Below are positions 22,459 through 34,556 of a stretch of 64,000 bases of DNA, one piece after another. Position numbers and translations under genes: made by a program. The DNA is taken from the NCBI RefSeq assembly GCF_027887165.1, contig NC_077228.1, positions 206,499,479 through 206,563,478 of the forward strand, given 5' to 3'. The stretch is from Monodelphis domestica. Its lineage: Eukaryota; Chordata; Mammalia; Didelphimorphia; Didelphidae. Below the pieces are notes generated by a model. That model saw only the letters and a list, made by a program, of their open reading frames with translations, was not told the origin of the DNA and searched no databases. Within the stretch, counting starts at the first letter, position 1. Every line of letters starts with the position of its first letter.

Positions 22459-25400
22459 CACCCTGTGCCCACCCTGCTATTATTATCAGAGCTCATTGAA
22501 GACCAGAAATGACAAGTTGTGATAGCCACGATTGCCAAATCAGGGGCATGGGAGCTGGCGGGTCAGAGGGGATGTTTGCTGGGGTTTGGGTTGTTGTTGA
22601 TGATGATGGTTGTTACCCTTGTTGCCGCCACCGCTGCCACGGTTTTGTTTTACAGCTTTGTGGGGACAAGGACCCTTTGCCACCCAGAGCTTGCAAATTG
22701 CTTAGGAATTGGTCTGGGCTTTCTGGAGCTTCCCAGAAGTTTCTGGGGTAGGAGGGACCTCGAATCTATTCTTATCTCTTGCAGGTATGGATGTTGCCCT
22801 CTGGAAAGCCCCCCGGGGGGCTTGGCTGGTTTTTATTTTTTTCCCTTTTCTCAATGGACTGGTAGACCTTAGGGAAGGCTCCTGAAGTCATTGTGAGAAG
22901 CCTCTTCTTTTCCCCTCCTAGAAGTTGGGCCGTTTCCCTGCCGCCTGGGTTCGGAAGATAGAATTGTAAGGGCTGGTTCGTCCTGAGCGATCCTTAGGGT
23001 TTCCCGTTCTACCTGTGACAAGCCTTAGAGGACCGTGGGCTGCCCTGGCTCCTTGTAGCACAAGGGGAGACGGCCTCGCACCTAACCGAGGCGCTCGGTC
23101 CCCCACCCTCTCCAATTGCCACCTTTCTTCATACTTAAAGGCCAGGGGCTTAGGACCCCCCGAGCTTCTCTGGCGGGGCCTGGGAACAGCGAGCCAGTCC
23201 CTGTGGCCTGGCGAGGCGCCGAACCCCACTGCCCTTGTTCCCGTGGCCCTGAAGGCCGTTTTTGTCCTTTCCGTGTGCGTGCTTTGGGAATTCTGCAGTC
23301 CCTGGTGGTTCCTAAGCTGTAGCCTCACAGTGTTGCCATCGTAAGCCACGCCCCCGTGTCTCCCTCTCAGCCACTCAGCGAGTTCCCGAGGGCCCCGCCC
23401 CCTAGCGAGAGAAGAGCAGAAGCGCCCTTCCCCTGCTCGCTGGCACCTGGCGGGCTGCCTTGGGCCGTCTCCGCGTCCCTCTCTTTCCCGAGTGAATCTT
23501 GACCTTCCCTGCAGCCCCGAAAAAGGCAGTTTCTACTTGTGGGCAGTCATCGCTCCTTGGTCATTGCTTCTCAATGGCCTTTTCCTTCCTGAAAAATTGC
23601 TGTATGGAACTGACGGTGGTCTCAGAACTACGGCAGGTATGGGGAGCTGGGGGCCCCGGCTCAGCTCCCAGGAACCCGCCGACCCGTCCCCTCCCCGGCC
23701 GGGGGTCCCCCAGCGCTAACTCAGCAGCGAGGCCCTGCCGCTCCCACCAGTCCCCGAAGCAGATCTCCTCTCCGCTATACTCTCTCCCTAGGCAAGGTGC
23801 CTCCCTTCTCCTCCACCCCCACCCCCTCTCTCTCGCGCTCTCCCCTCCACATTCGACTGGAAGATGCTTCTGTGTGTTTGAGCCGCGGAGCTTCTCCTTC
23901 CTTTATTTCCCCATCAACTTGTGGTGTATAGTTACATTTGTCTTGTATATGCTTGGAGTTCACCAGGGTGATGATTGTAAAAAGAAAAAACCCGCATGTA
24001 TGTTAAGGGCTAACAGAGAGGTTTCCAGCCCTGGCCCTCCCCCACACCGAGCGGCGTCCACACGCGTTTGAACCAGCCTCGAGTGAGAACGAGCTCTGCG
24101 GGCCGTCTGCTCCGCTTTGGAAAGGTTTTGTGCCTCGAGAACATTCTGGAGTCCCGAGCCCGAGCAGAGGCCTCGGATTCCTGGGTAGCGGCTGCACACT
24201 GGGACAGAGGAAGAGGCGCAGCTCCGGACTCGGCCTCCTTCGTTCTAGGCCAGCAGCCTCAATGCCAGCCTAATGGATCCCGGAGGGCAGGGAGCAGGTG
24301 ACGGACTCCGCCAGCCATCCCGCCCAGGGGCGGGTTGAAATGGGCATCCTTGAAGGGTCGCACTGGCCCCGCCCCCTCCATCCATCTGGAAAAATGACAG
24401 GGTTTGCATGCTTGGAAGAAGCAGCCGGGGAGGGCCCGTGGTGGGCACAAAGGATTAGGGCAGAACCGTATGGAAAGGGCGGAGATGGCAAGACGAGGAA
24501 GTGGTTACTTTAGGGAAACTCCCTTTAGCGGCCAGATGGCTCTCACAGGAGTCAGGAACATGGATTTTTCCTGGAAAATCTCGTTCTGAAGGGAAGATGG
24601 CTTTCTAGAGCCCTATGGGAATCGTCCAGCAGAGAGGCCTCCGAGTTTGCTCTTTGGGGCTCTGGTAACCTTTCCTTTGGGGACTCTCTGAAGCCACCAA
24701 GGCCTCAGCTCTGGTGGTAGCAGCTCCAGTGTGGGTATCGGAGAGTGGTAAGTTAGGGAAGGAACCCCAAAGATGCCCTGAATCACCCCTCACCTGAAGG
24801 AAGGGCACTCCACGTGCTGAGCTGTCAGAGCCTTTCCATAACCCCAGGGACGCCCTTCCTTGCTTTGGAACCGCGTCATCTCCAAACCCACGGGACCCAC
24901 CTTTGGTTCCCAGTGGCAGAGCTGGAAGCAAATCAGCCAAATGGCTACAGCAAGGGCAGGTGACTTAAGAGAATCGGCCCAATGGCGAGTCAAGGCGGGA
25001 TGAGGTGGGATGGAGTAGAAGGTTCTGAGATCCCTTCCTGGGCCGGTCTCGGTGCGTGGCTATGGAAGCGGCCGCAGCTCAAGGGCAAGACAAGTAGCAG
25101 ATGGGCCTCTGGGCCCGCCCCAGAGAGGACAAAGCGATGAGGCTTATAGTTCCAGCGGCACTGGACTGCCGACAAATTCAGAAGCATTTCTTCCCTAACT
25201 TCCTGCCCATCTTGCTGGGACCATCAGGCCAGCGCCGCCCCAGGGACTAGCGGGGCATTGGACCCGGATGGCGCCGCCTTCTCGCCGGAAAGCCTCTCCG
25301 CACATCCACAGCGAGCGCTCATTTGGATTCAACTCTAGGTTTGCCTCTTGGGACCCACATCCCAAGGCCCTGTCAGGGAAAGCAGGGCTTCATCAGCTTC

Positions 25401-26272
25401 CTTTGTGTCCCCCACGTCTCACGCACGCGCACACGCACCCTGGATTCGTATCTCCGTTCACACAAGGTTCAACCTAGGAAGGTAGCGACGATCCCTACCA
25501 CATCCACAGCGAAGCTCGGGGTGGATTCCATAGACCGGAAGCCCTCGTTGGAGTCTGTATTTCCCCTTGGTGTGGTAGGGCAGTGGCATAGTCAACAGGG
25601 GCCAGAGGGCGGGAAGCTTGGAGTCCAGGGAAGGGACCCCTTTCAGACCCCACCCCCCCAAGGCGGGAGGCTCCGCCCAGTGGCCTTTGCCTCTCTCAGC
25701 CACATCCAAGGCTCTTGGGGCGTCTCCCTAGCAGATCCCGTGGCGGAGGCCCATCCCATGAGCAGGCCAAGAACAGGGGGAGAATCCAAGCATAGGCCAA
25801 GCAGCTCAGGATGGTTTTCCTCTAATGACATCATTTGGGCCCACAATCTTTCCTGTCCAGTTTTCCCCACCCCGATGCCTCTCCTCGGGCTGGGGAAAGC
25901 CTGCGTCCCACTGAACTTCTGAGAAGACCCGTCTCCAGAAGGCAGGGCCTCCTCCTCGTGCAAGAGCTAGATTCATCTTTTCCACCCGCCGTGACTGCCG
26001 AAAAAGGAATCCTCGTCCTACAAGTCGCTCACTAGGGGGAGCTGGGAGCCGGCACGTGGCTTTTCTCCCCAGACGGGCACTGCCCTTTATCTCCGGCTTC
26101 TTCCTCCCGGGGAAGCACAGTTCCTGCATTGTAATCCACGGGGTTCTTGATTGCTGGGGGGTGGGGGGAGGGGGGTGTTGAACTCATCCTAGCTTAGCTT
26201 CCTGTCTGTGAATGTCCATAGTATTGTGTTTTAACAACCGGTTTACACCGTTGCTGTAAAAGTGAATTTGGA

Positions 26273-26278
26273 AATAAA
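26273..26278 (+). promoter_or_regulatory. MAPT: Distal MAPT poly(A) signal
   Basis: AATAAA within gaatttggaaataaaag, the same context as the end of the long human MAPT mRNA as remembered. Cleavage is expected about 15-25 nt downstream, near 26295-26300. A G-rich run (26156-26176) lies about 100 nt upstream. Confidence 0.88.
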
Positions 26279-26300
26279 AGTTATGACTATGATGAAAATA

Positions 26301-29300
26301 AGATACTTTCTTTGCGGAGGGGGGAAGGGAAGGAGGAGGGAGGGCTTTGGGCTTCAATCCCAGGCCTGCCACTTACCCGCACAGCAGCACCCTCGCCAGA
26401 GGCTCCCTTTGGGCTCTACCCTGGGTCACTTATGAGAGGTTTTGAAAGCCATTTTGAACCTTTAGTGGAGATTGTGTGTAGCCCTGCCATCAGCTAGAAA
26501 GGTCAGAGTCCGTCCAGCCCAGCAGCCAACGTAAGAGCTCAGCCGTTCAGGCATATTCCCGAGGCTCCTCACCAGAAGGAATCCGGTTCTGGACCTCAGC
26601 CGTCTTGGGCTCGGGCCAGGCGTGCCTTTAGTCAAACACCCAGAAGGCCCCTTGGGAAGTGGGGTGACCGGAGCCCTGCCCCGTCCAGCACGTTGTTTTA
26701 ACTATGAACATCCCAGCGGGACTGATGAGCCGGAGATGGCCTAGAAAAGGCATCCACACTACCCACTGGCCCAAACCCAGGAGGGATGGCGAGGGAGGTC
26801 CTCAAAGTATGTCCTTGTACCTTTAAGGCCTCCCGCTTACATTTCCACAATACTGCGGAGTAAGAGTTGATGGAGACACAAGGGCTTTCCTTGGAATTAG
26901 CATGAACAAATTGAAACCAATGTGGGTTGGTGTGTATAAGCATATTTGTCCGTCTCTCTCTCACACACACAGAGGTAGGGATGACTTAAGTCCCTTCCTA
27001 GTTTATATGGCTGCAGGGACAAGTTCCTCTCTGCCAAATCTGTAGGATCTGGATGTGGTGAAGGGCTAAGGATTTCCAACACCGGGCCCAGAAAAATGTT
27101 TTCTTGCTTCCAGGCTGGGATTTAGGGGACATTCAGAATTGGATCCCCCCCACTCCCTTCAGACTTCAGTTTTCCTGAAGGGCCAATCCTCAGCTGTGTA
27201 GACAAATGCTACATGATTCACTTGGGCAATACCCGGCTCCTCTTCAAAGTCCACTATCCAGCTCTGCTAGGAGAGCACCTGGGCACGTGCTTTTGACCCA
27301 CAATGAAGCCAGCCCAGAATCCATTCTCTCTAGATTTTATGAGAATAAACCAAGAACCTTAGAAGCCTGGACCACTCCCAGTAGAACTTGAGCCATAAGC
27401 AAAGGAAAAGGGAGAAGAAAAGTCTGGAAGAATAAAGGTAGAACCAAAACTTCACTTTTCTTTGTAAGCTGAGAATTCAGGAAAAAGATGATTGACAATT
27501 AGAATAGCTAGCATTTCACATAGCACCGTTAAGGTCTGCAAAGTGCTTTTAATGTTAACTCATTTGTTCGTGAGCTACAAAATTGGGGTGAGGGCTATCT
27601 AAAAGGGAGGGGTGCTGGCATGAATGAATAATCTTCAGTGAACTCAAATCACACTGGCAAAGAGGATGTGAAGATTCCTAGTCTAGGATAAAGTCCACCC
27701 AACAACATAGAGGGGTTTTTTTGTGTGCTGGCAAGGGGGCCAATAGTGCACATTGGCTATGCTGGCACACCCTGGAGGCAGAAGTGGGAGCTCTCCAATG
27801 TGTAGGGCAAAATAAGAATATGGAGAACTGCCTAGAAAATGCTAACGCCTACATCCAGCACCTCTGTGGGCAAGACAAGCATCAAAAGGACAATATAGGT
27901 ATTGACTTGGGTGCCTTCTGAGGGAACAAAGTGATGAGGGGGGCCATTCACTGCACACACTATCTGGGTCTACTCAAACCTTAGGTATAAGGAAACCTAG
28001 GGAAAGGAGCTCAGAGCTCGAGACTGGGCTGTGAAGGAAGGGAAGAAGGCTTTCAGTGTCATTTAGAGAATTTCATTTGATAGGAGGTGGGAGCACGCTA
28101 CCCAAGAGATGAAGAATTTGCTCTCAGAAGAGAGCAAAATTTCTCTCTAGAAAGGCTTGGACCTGTTTATAGGATGGTTCATACTTAGTCTTGAGGTGGG
28201 ACTTGTACCAATTCTAGGTAAAGCAAAGCCAGAAGTTGAATGTGGGCTCTCTGACTCCCAAGTTCAGCCCACTACAAACTATTTTCAGTTCCTGGGAAGA
28301 GAACAGATTTTTAAGAAAATCAATTAAAGCTGCTTGGAGGGTGGGCATTTGAGTGGACACAGGAGTGGAGACAGAGGCCTCAGAAGAAACTGTCATCTAT
28401 CATGAAATTTGCCCTGTGTCTGAAAGTGCCAGCTCTTATCTTCTTCTCTATTGGGAGACAAAAGGTGGTATGCTACATGATGAAATTCCCTCCAGAACCA
28501 CAAATACTTGAAATAAAAGAATCAAACACATAATGGAATCATTCCTAGGGTAGTTCTCTGAGCTAGGCCATCACTAGGATGGATGCTGACCAGTCAGCAA
28601 CCAGTAGTAGGGGTAACAGCCCAACCAATGTTCCTAAGAAAGAAAGGAGGGAGGGGGAGGGAGAGGGAGAAGGAGAGGAACGAAGGGGTGGCCAGAGTTG
28701 AGCTGAACCTGAGGGACCTTTCCATTCCAGAACAGTGATAAATTTAGTTCATATTGTGGCTTATGAGGTCCTATACAGTCTCTCTTTTTACAACAGCCTT
28801 CCCGGTGAGGCAATATCACCACTATCATTTTGTTGATAAAGGAATAGTTTTATTGGAGTTAACTAAGGGACCTGGATCCAACCAGTGTTCTTTTCACTGC
28901 ACCACCTTCCTCATTTAGTACATGAACAAGTTCATAGAATTACACTCTCCTCGGATCTCACAATGGTCCAGGTTCTTCCCAAGCAGTAGCAATTAGTCCC
29001 TCTGCGCAGAAAAATACAGAATTTGAGGCCCTTTTGCCCACCAGGGCTAGAAACTGTTCATCTTAGTAAGGGTGACCTAATAGAACCTTTCTTTTTGGCT
29101 TCCTCTGCTCAACATTTTTCCCAGGGCACTTTTTTTTTTGGGGGGGGGGGGGGGGAGAAATCCTAGACTTTTGGGGCATCCACAAACAGGGAGGAAATGT
29201 GTTCCTGGGAAACTTGGCTGTCTGTATTTGCTGATACCAGTTTGTTATAGAGACCAATGACCTCTGTGGTCCGTTCCAACTATGAAATTCTATGCAGTCT

Positions 29301-29394
29301 ACCCTTCACTTGACCACAGTTGGCTCCTGGAATTGGTTGCTCAGCTGAGGAACCCAGTAAATTGTGTTTGCCAAGAAAGGACCCAGCAAATAAC
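26301..29394. other. Intergenic gap between convergent MAPT and KANSL1
   Basis: About 3.1 kb between the two 3' ends. I see no exon, RNA gene or long conserved frame. It contains degraded MIR-like pieces (about 27490-27560 and 28790-28910), a GGA-rich tract (28645-28685) and a T10/G16 homopolymer (29130-29155). The rest is unremarkable unique-looking sequence. Confidence 0.7.
29130..29155. repeat. T10-G16 homopolymer pair
   Basis: Ten T directly followed by sixteen G in the gap between the genes. Confidence 0.92.
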
Positions 29395-29411
29395 ATCCTG
29401 TAACTTTTTTT

Positions 29412-29417
29412 TTTAAT
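29412..29417 (-). promoter_or_regulatory. KANSL1: Candidate distal KANSL1 poly(A) signal (ATTAAA)
   Basis: Minus-strand ATTAAA in an A-rich context, followed by U- and G-containing sequence (gttacaggatgttatttg on the minus strand). The position suits a UTR of about 1.5 kb. Confidence 0.45.
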
Positions 29418-30670
29418 TTTTTTTCCCTTTTTTTTCCGTTTTTTTTTTGGGAAGCACAGTTCTGTGCTCTGTGAACAGAATCAAGACATTAACAAAGATC
29501 AGCTTCTCTGAAGAAAAGCATTTCTCTAGAACAAAGACAGCTACGGATTTTGCTGCCATTACACAGCTCAAAGCAAGAAAAGAAAATATTTACAAAATAC
29601 AAGGTGGGGGCTTTTTTTTTGCATTTTTTTGGTTTTTTTTTTTACAATGCTAAAAGGGTTATTCAGAATTTTCAACCTTATAAATAGAAGAAGCACTTAT
29701 GCATAGGGATATGGTGCATTATTGTTTTTTAAAGAAACAATGACAAACCCTTTAACTAGCAAACAGAAAAAAGTCACTAATGTTGAAAATTGTGAAAAAA
29801 CCCCAACCATTAAGCAGTTCATCTACTATTTTTATACGATTACAAAATGGCCAAAAAAAAGTTATGTCCTTTGTTTTTTTCCTCTTTTTGGTGATGTAAT
29901 TATACATGAGACAGGCACAAGAAAGATGATGGGGTGGATGGAGGAAGGGAGAGAGACTAGGACATTCCACAGGCAAGGGCCTAAGGGAGAGGGGATATGA
30001 GAAAAGGGGCCTAGTTGAAACAGATTAAGGATAACTTAGACATGAAGGAAACATGTTTAAGTGATCATCTGAGAAGAAAGTTAGAATGGCTAAATTGATG
30101 CTTTATATTTCAAACCCTCCTAGTTGGCTGGCTGGGGAATGATAACGTAGACTGAACCGACCTAAACCCTGCCTATAAAACAAGACAAGTGAGAAATGTG
30201 TACTCAGTGGGTGTGTTCAATGTGTGTTTTGTGTGTCTGGGGGAGGTGAGGGGAGAAAATGAATATGTGTGACGGAAACTGACCAGTTGGGTTGTTATAG
30301 TTAAAGAGTCAAAATAAAGGTAACTTAATGCAGAGCAGCCACATAAAAGAAGGGAAGCTCAGCCTGCTTGCTGAAGGCTACACATATATTATTGCAGACT
30401 GCCTCAAGCAAGCCTCTCAATAGGCCTGATGAGAGCCAGTGCTGAACATAAAGACTTGAATGCTTGGGCCCCCATCAGCACGCTCATACCAGGGTTCCAG
30501 GTGACAGGCAGGGAAACACCTGATGTAAATTTCTTTTGTCACCTGGGAAGAACATGTTTTATATCAAAGGAAAAATAAATCCAAAAGTTCAGTGAATCAG
30601 TGGGACTATAGAGCATGCTAGAACCAGGCAGGGTGGGAGTTAGGGATGGGTGGGGTCTTACCAGGAACTT

Positions 30671-30676
30671 TTTATT
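30671..30676 (-). promoter_or_regulatory. Candidate proximal KANSL1 poly(A) signal (AATAAA)
   Basis: Canonical hexamer on the minus strand about 250 nt after the stop codon. Use is unproven. Confidence 0.3.
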
Positions 30677-30923
30677 TGCCAACTGGAGGAATAGTCCATT
30701 TGGGTGTGCCACAAGACAATATGGAAACCAAAAACAGAAAAAAAGGGGGTGGGGTGGGTAAGGAGGGAGGGAAGAAGAGACCAAAACAGTTTCTAAACTC
30801 CTTAAATTCACTAAAAACTGTGAAAATTTTCGGCATATGATGTTTGAATATCAAACACAGATTTCTGAAGCTTTAATGCCAAGTCAGTGAGTTCATTCAG
30901 TTGGACTCTCAAACTCCACTTGC

Positions 30924-31151
30924 TCATCTGTGGGTTGGGCGCTGCACTGTGGCCGATGCTGGCAGATGCCTGCTTTTGAAACTGGCCAGAGGAGGGGAGG
31001 TGGGTGCACTGTCCAGCTCCCGGCCTCCCTTGCCACCTGGAGTACGCCGAGTACAACGGGCGGCGCGTTCCTGTGCATCCAGCAGGTCTTCGCACTCCGC
31101 CTGGGGGCTGTGTGCCAGGGGGAAGCTGCGTCGCTCCCAGGGTTGGACAGT
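30924..31151 (-). CDS. KANSL1: KANSL1 terminal coding exon (end of PEHE region, C-terminus, stop)
   Basis: KANSL1 (KAT8 regulatory NSL complex subunit 1) is the scaffold of the nuclear NSL complex that directs KAT8/MOF acetylation of histone H4. This last exon encodes [20 protein letters not shown], then a stretch including [17 protein letters not shown], a low-complexity tail, and the end [18 protein letters not shown] with a TGA stop at 30924-30926 (minus strand). It matches the human C-terminus, which also ends in QRPTHR. The acceptor is minus-strand tcctgtag before 31151. The first codon follows in phase from exon 31498-31750 (EQ|TVQPW). Minus-strand reading frames nearby in other phases are shadows. 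Confidence 0.97.
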   Translation of the reverse strand, partial: TVQPWERRSFPLAHSPQAECEDLLDAQERAARCTRRTPGGKGGRELDSAPTSPPLASFKSRHLPASATVQRPTHR

Positions 31152-31497
31152 CTACAGGATACAGACAGGGGGAATGAAGGCAAGGTTGTGGTTACCCATG
31201 TTACCACCCCCTTCCCAGTGCTCTGGCCCACAAGCCTGTTTATTATTCATGTAGCATCACCAATGCCAGGGAAGGAGAGTGAAGGGGTTACCTGGGAAGC
31301 TGGATCAGCTACAGTACAGAAAATGCATGCTCTGGCCAATAACTTTTTTGACAGCTGAGTCAAATTTGCCCAAGGGTTTAAGAGGAGAGGGGGGTGGGGA
31401 AAGATAAGAGGCTATGCAGTCATCAAAAGAGCCCACTCCTCTAATTGTCCCACCTCTTCCATACCCCTGGCACACAAAGAGGAATGAAATCACTTAC
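31152..31497 (-). other. KANSL1: KANSL1 intron (346 nt)
   Basis: Short intron with donor gtaagtg (minus strand, ending at 31497) and acceptor ctgtag at 31152. No repeat recognised. Confidence 0.92.
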
Positions 31498-31750
31498 CTG
31501 TTCATCTACTCCCAATTCTGGGGTAGAACAACGGGTGTCCTCAATGGAAAGGTGTCGTAGGTTCTCTCGGGCTATAGGAGTGAGGGAGGCAGAAAGCAGG
31601 TCTGGGCTGATGGGACTGCGAGGGGATTGATTGTGGGAAAACTCTGAAACTGAGTGGCTACTGCTGATGTCAGGAGAAGCAGGCTGTGGGGTAGAAGAGT
31701 TGGCATTGCCCAGTTGTGGGGTTGTCCGGCCATCTGATGACCTATAGGAC
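31498..31750 (-). CDS. KANSL1: KANSL1 exon, serine/proline-rich part of PEHE region
   Basis: 253 bp. After one base completing an Arg codon it encodes [40 protein letters not shown], a run of SP sites including [18 protein letters not shown], and [14 protein letters not shown]. Human KANSL1 has the same order with scattered substitutions. The many Ser-Pro and Thr-Pro pairs suggest phosphorylation by proline-directed kinases (inference). Acceptor gtgtgcag and donor gtaagtg are on the minus strand. An open minus frame extends past both ends but is intron there. Confidence 0.97.
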
Positions 31751-32279
31751 CTGCACACCAAGAATCCAAACCAGAGAGTCAGAGGGCGTTTTTGAGACAG
31801 CATCCCACTATAGCATGATGTAATGCAAACAGGATAGGACAGCCTCTCTACCCATTTCTAGGATATCTTATAATTGCCCAACTCTCCCCACAAGGGTCCC
31901 TAGTCTAAGAAGATGGACTAGCCTCAGAGCTCTCCTTTTTTGAGATAATACTAAAATACAGTTGCTGACATAAAAGGAAAGAAGCATTCTGTTCATTCCT
32001 AAAACAAGGAGAAGCGTATGGGTATGACTGAAGAATGTCCACTAAGGTCATACACACATATGCAAAAAGAAGCCTAAGTCATCCATGGCCAAGGAACAAA
32101 AACTGGAGCCCTATATGGTTGAGATCTTTTCCTAGCTTGTGTCTTGAGGACTCTTGACACTACAATACTACAGTATTGTACAGTAGAAAAAGTACGTAAC
32201 AGATGACTTCTGAACCAAGCCTTCAAAGTAGAACAGAATACAAGGATCCATCCTCTATCTAATGTAGCTTTGGAAAAGT

Positions 32280-32455
32280 AGTGTGGTATAGAATGGCACT
32301 GGGATTTGGAAACTGGGTTTGAATTCTGCTCATGACATCTGCTGTGTGACTGTACATAACATCTCAGACTCAGTTTCATTATCTATTAATGGACATGAAT
32401 ATCACATGTAGAATTTACTTCATAAGGCTGCTGTGAGGATTGTATGAAGATGTGC
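32280..32455 (+). mobile_element. MIR-type SINE
   Basis: ttgaattctgctcatgacat, gctgtgtgactgtacataac, ctcagactcagtttcattat, aaggctgctgtgaggattgt. Confidence 0.65.
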
Positions 32456-33125
32456 AACTTAGCCCAAAAGTACATTTTGAAGAGCGGTCCAGTTTTGCCA
32501 AAAATTCAAGCAGATTTGCTACAGATAGTAAATATCAAAACTATGGAGAGAATATAGGTGTAGTTGATAGTTTTACTGAATCAAATCACCCCACGCCACT
32601 TAAAGTAGGGATAAGAGGCCCCATCAATCTCCATTACAGACACTTATTAGTGTGAATGCTGAGCAACCTTAGAATGGTAATGATGCTGCAGAGAAACAAG
32701 TCTGTGGACAGGTCAAGGAGGCCTGATTAAGTTTTGGGGTCATCTGTAAACTATCAGGCTCTTGGGCCATTCCAGAAGTTAAATAAAACAGCCAGTAAAA
32801 CTAAGAATGCTTAGTTTTAGAAATCCCTGAGGATTTTCTAGGACATCACTGTATTTCTCTCATGAGTGCATAATTCTTTATGGTATCACACCAGATTAGA
32901 GTGTGAGCATCCTGAAGGCAGGGGGCTAGTTTTGTCTTTCTCTCTACCTGGCATGGAGCAAAAGCTTAATAAATGACTGCACTGGTAAGGATCTTATCAA
33001 CAGCAACTATTGACATTATTGTTATTATACACTTAACCACAGGGTTCCTTCTCTCCAAACTTCTGCCACACCACCTTTCAAATAGGTATAGCACCCTGAT
33101 ACCAAGTATTATGTTAAACAAAACA

Positions 33126-33250
33126 GGAGGGACCTTTCAAATCTGGATTCAGACATTTCCTAGATATGTGAGACCCTGGACAAGTCTCTTAACCCCTATT
33201 CCCTAACCCTTGCTCTTCTGCCCTGGAGTTCTTACTAAGACAAAAGAACA
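33126..33250 (+). mobile_element. tRNA-headed SINE, partial
   Basis: gggacctttcaaatctggat, gtgagaccctggacaagtct, cttaacccctattccctaac. Confidence 0.7.
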
Positions 33251-33667
33251 AGGGGGGTAGGGTGGGGGGAGAAGAGATATTAAGACCAATATGTGGCTCT
33301 ACTATGCAAATTCCTGCAAACTCTGGAGAGGATTTCCTACTCTTTATTAATGGCACACAGTCCCAATAGAATATAGTGCTTACATCTTTTATTTCACAAG
33401 CACTTTATCCACAACAATCCCAAGAAGTAAGAAATTCAAGTATTATGTCTTTTTCAGATGAGGAAATAGAAGCAGAGGGTTAATTCAAGATCCTCTGAAG
33501 TCAAGACTAATGTACCTTGAACTGTTATATGCTGCCTCCCCAAATCAAATACCAATTTACCATATGTCCCACAGGGACCTTTATAAAGAGGGTACCTTTC
33601 TCCATAGAAAAGTCTTGCTAACTATCTTCCATTCCCATATTGAAATTCACTTGTATAAGTAGTCCTA

Positions 33668-33847
<180 letters not shown>

Positions 33848-34050
33848 TTAGATTTGCCTATAACAAACTAGCCTGAGAGAAAGAGATACATGAAGGCAGA
33901 AGGGCACGTGTGTGCGTGCATGTGTATGTGTGTTAGCTGGGGGAAGAGAAGGCACAAAGAAAAAGAACAATGTTAGGAATGGGAAGAGGAAGAGTATGGA
34001 ACACCAAGATTCAGTTTTAATCCAAAATCATTTTGGACACTAAGGGCTCA

Positions 34051-34176
<126 letters not shown>

Positions 34177-34434
34177 TCAGATTATAGAGCGGAAGCTAGT
34201 TAAAGAGACCAAGCATGGGAACATGACCCACATATAAACATAAGTAAACACACTGCCCTCTACTGGTATATGAAAAATCACTGCAGCACTAGAGCATTGC
34301 CAGTAGGAAAGCCAAGAAAGCCATGTGTCTATGTATACACAAGTTACTGAAAAGTACTAAGATACTCTCTCCTAGCTTAAGAGTCAGAGTCCCAAGTCGG
34401 CTTGATGAGGACCATAAAAGGGAGCAGGGAATAC

Positions 34435-34556
34435 CTGGGCGTAAGGATCTCCTTGTACTGTAGTTTCTCTACACGTGTTGTTGCAGCAACAGACATCGGG
34501 ATCACAATGTTGTTAATATCAAATGAACTTTCTCCCCGTCTCCTCCTTACAGGTTG
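34435..34556 (-). CDS. KANSL1: KANSL1 exon, basic patch and start of PEHE region
   Basis: 122 bp encoding [20 protein letters not shown] then [20 protein letters not shown] and the first two bases of a Ser codon. The RRRR run may contribute to nuclear localisation (inference). Human KANSL1 carries the same sequence (with an extra Gln at the junction as I recall it). Acceptor gtcttacag and donor gtattcc on the minus strand; the donor is GT but weak (no aag after it). Confidence 0.96.

Larger units (their letters stand above)
21839..26300 (+). other. MAPT: MAPT 3' UTR
   Basis: About 4.46 kb between the stop codon and the distal poly(A) site. The proximal part resembles the human UTR as remembered: a purine-rich block soon after the stop, ttaattggttaa-type sequence, then tttggctt with a tcaaaatc/gatgggaat run and gcaaatttt. 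The last 80 nt match the end of human MAPT mRNA (gtctgtgaatgtccata, then ttgctgtaaaagtgaattt, then ggaaataaa). The interior, especially about 22900-25750, is GC- and CpG-rich. It holds two purine microsatellites (21864-21946, 22382-22458). Open frames inside it (for example 23499-24071 and 25323-25922) lack any recognisable domain and look incidental. Confidence 0.88.
29395..30923 (-). other. KANSL1: KANSL1 3' UTR
   Basis: About 1.5 kb downstream (minus strand) of the KANSL1 stop codon, in line with the remembered human 3' UTR length. The distal end is A-rich on the transcript strand (T runs on the plus strand at 29405-29455 and 29610-29643). An ATTAAA on the minus strand (29412-29417) is the best distal poly(A) signal. 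An AATAAA on the minus strand at 30671-30676 could give a UTR of only about 250 nt. The exact 3' end is inferred. Confidence 0.65.

Noticed and set aside
23499-24071. Open frame of 190 codons in the MAPT 3' UTR
   Set aside because: GC-rich UTR favours long chance frames; no domain, no homology recalled, and downstream of a normal stop.
25323-25922. Open frame of 199 codons in the MAPT 3' UTR
   Set aside because: Same reasoning; a GC-rich chance frame without recognisable protein features.
31441-31803. Minus frame starting Met in front of the KANSL1 Ser/Pro exon
   Set aside because: Its first residues and last residues are intron read-through; the true exon is 31498-31750.
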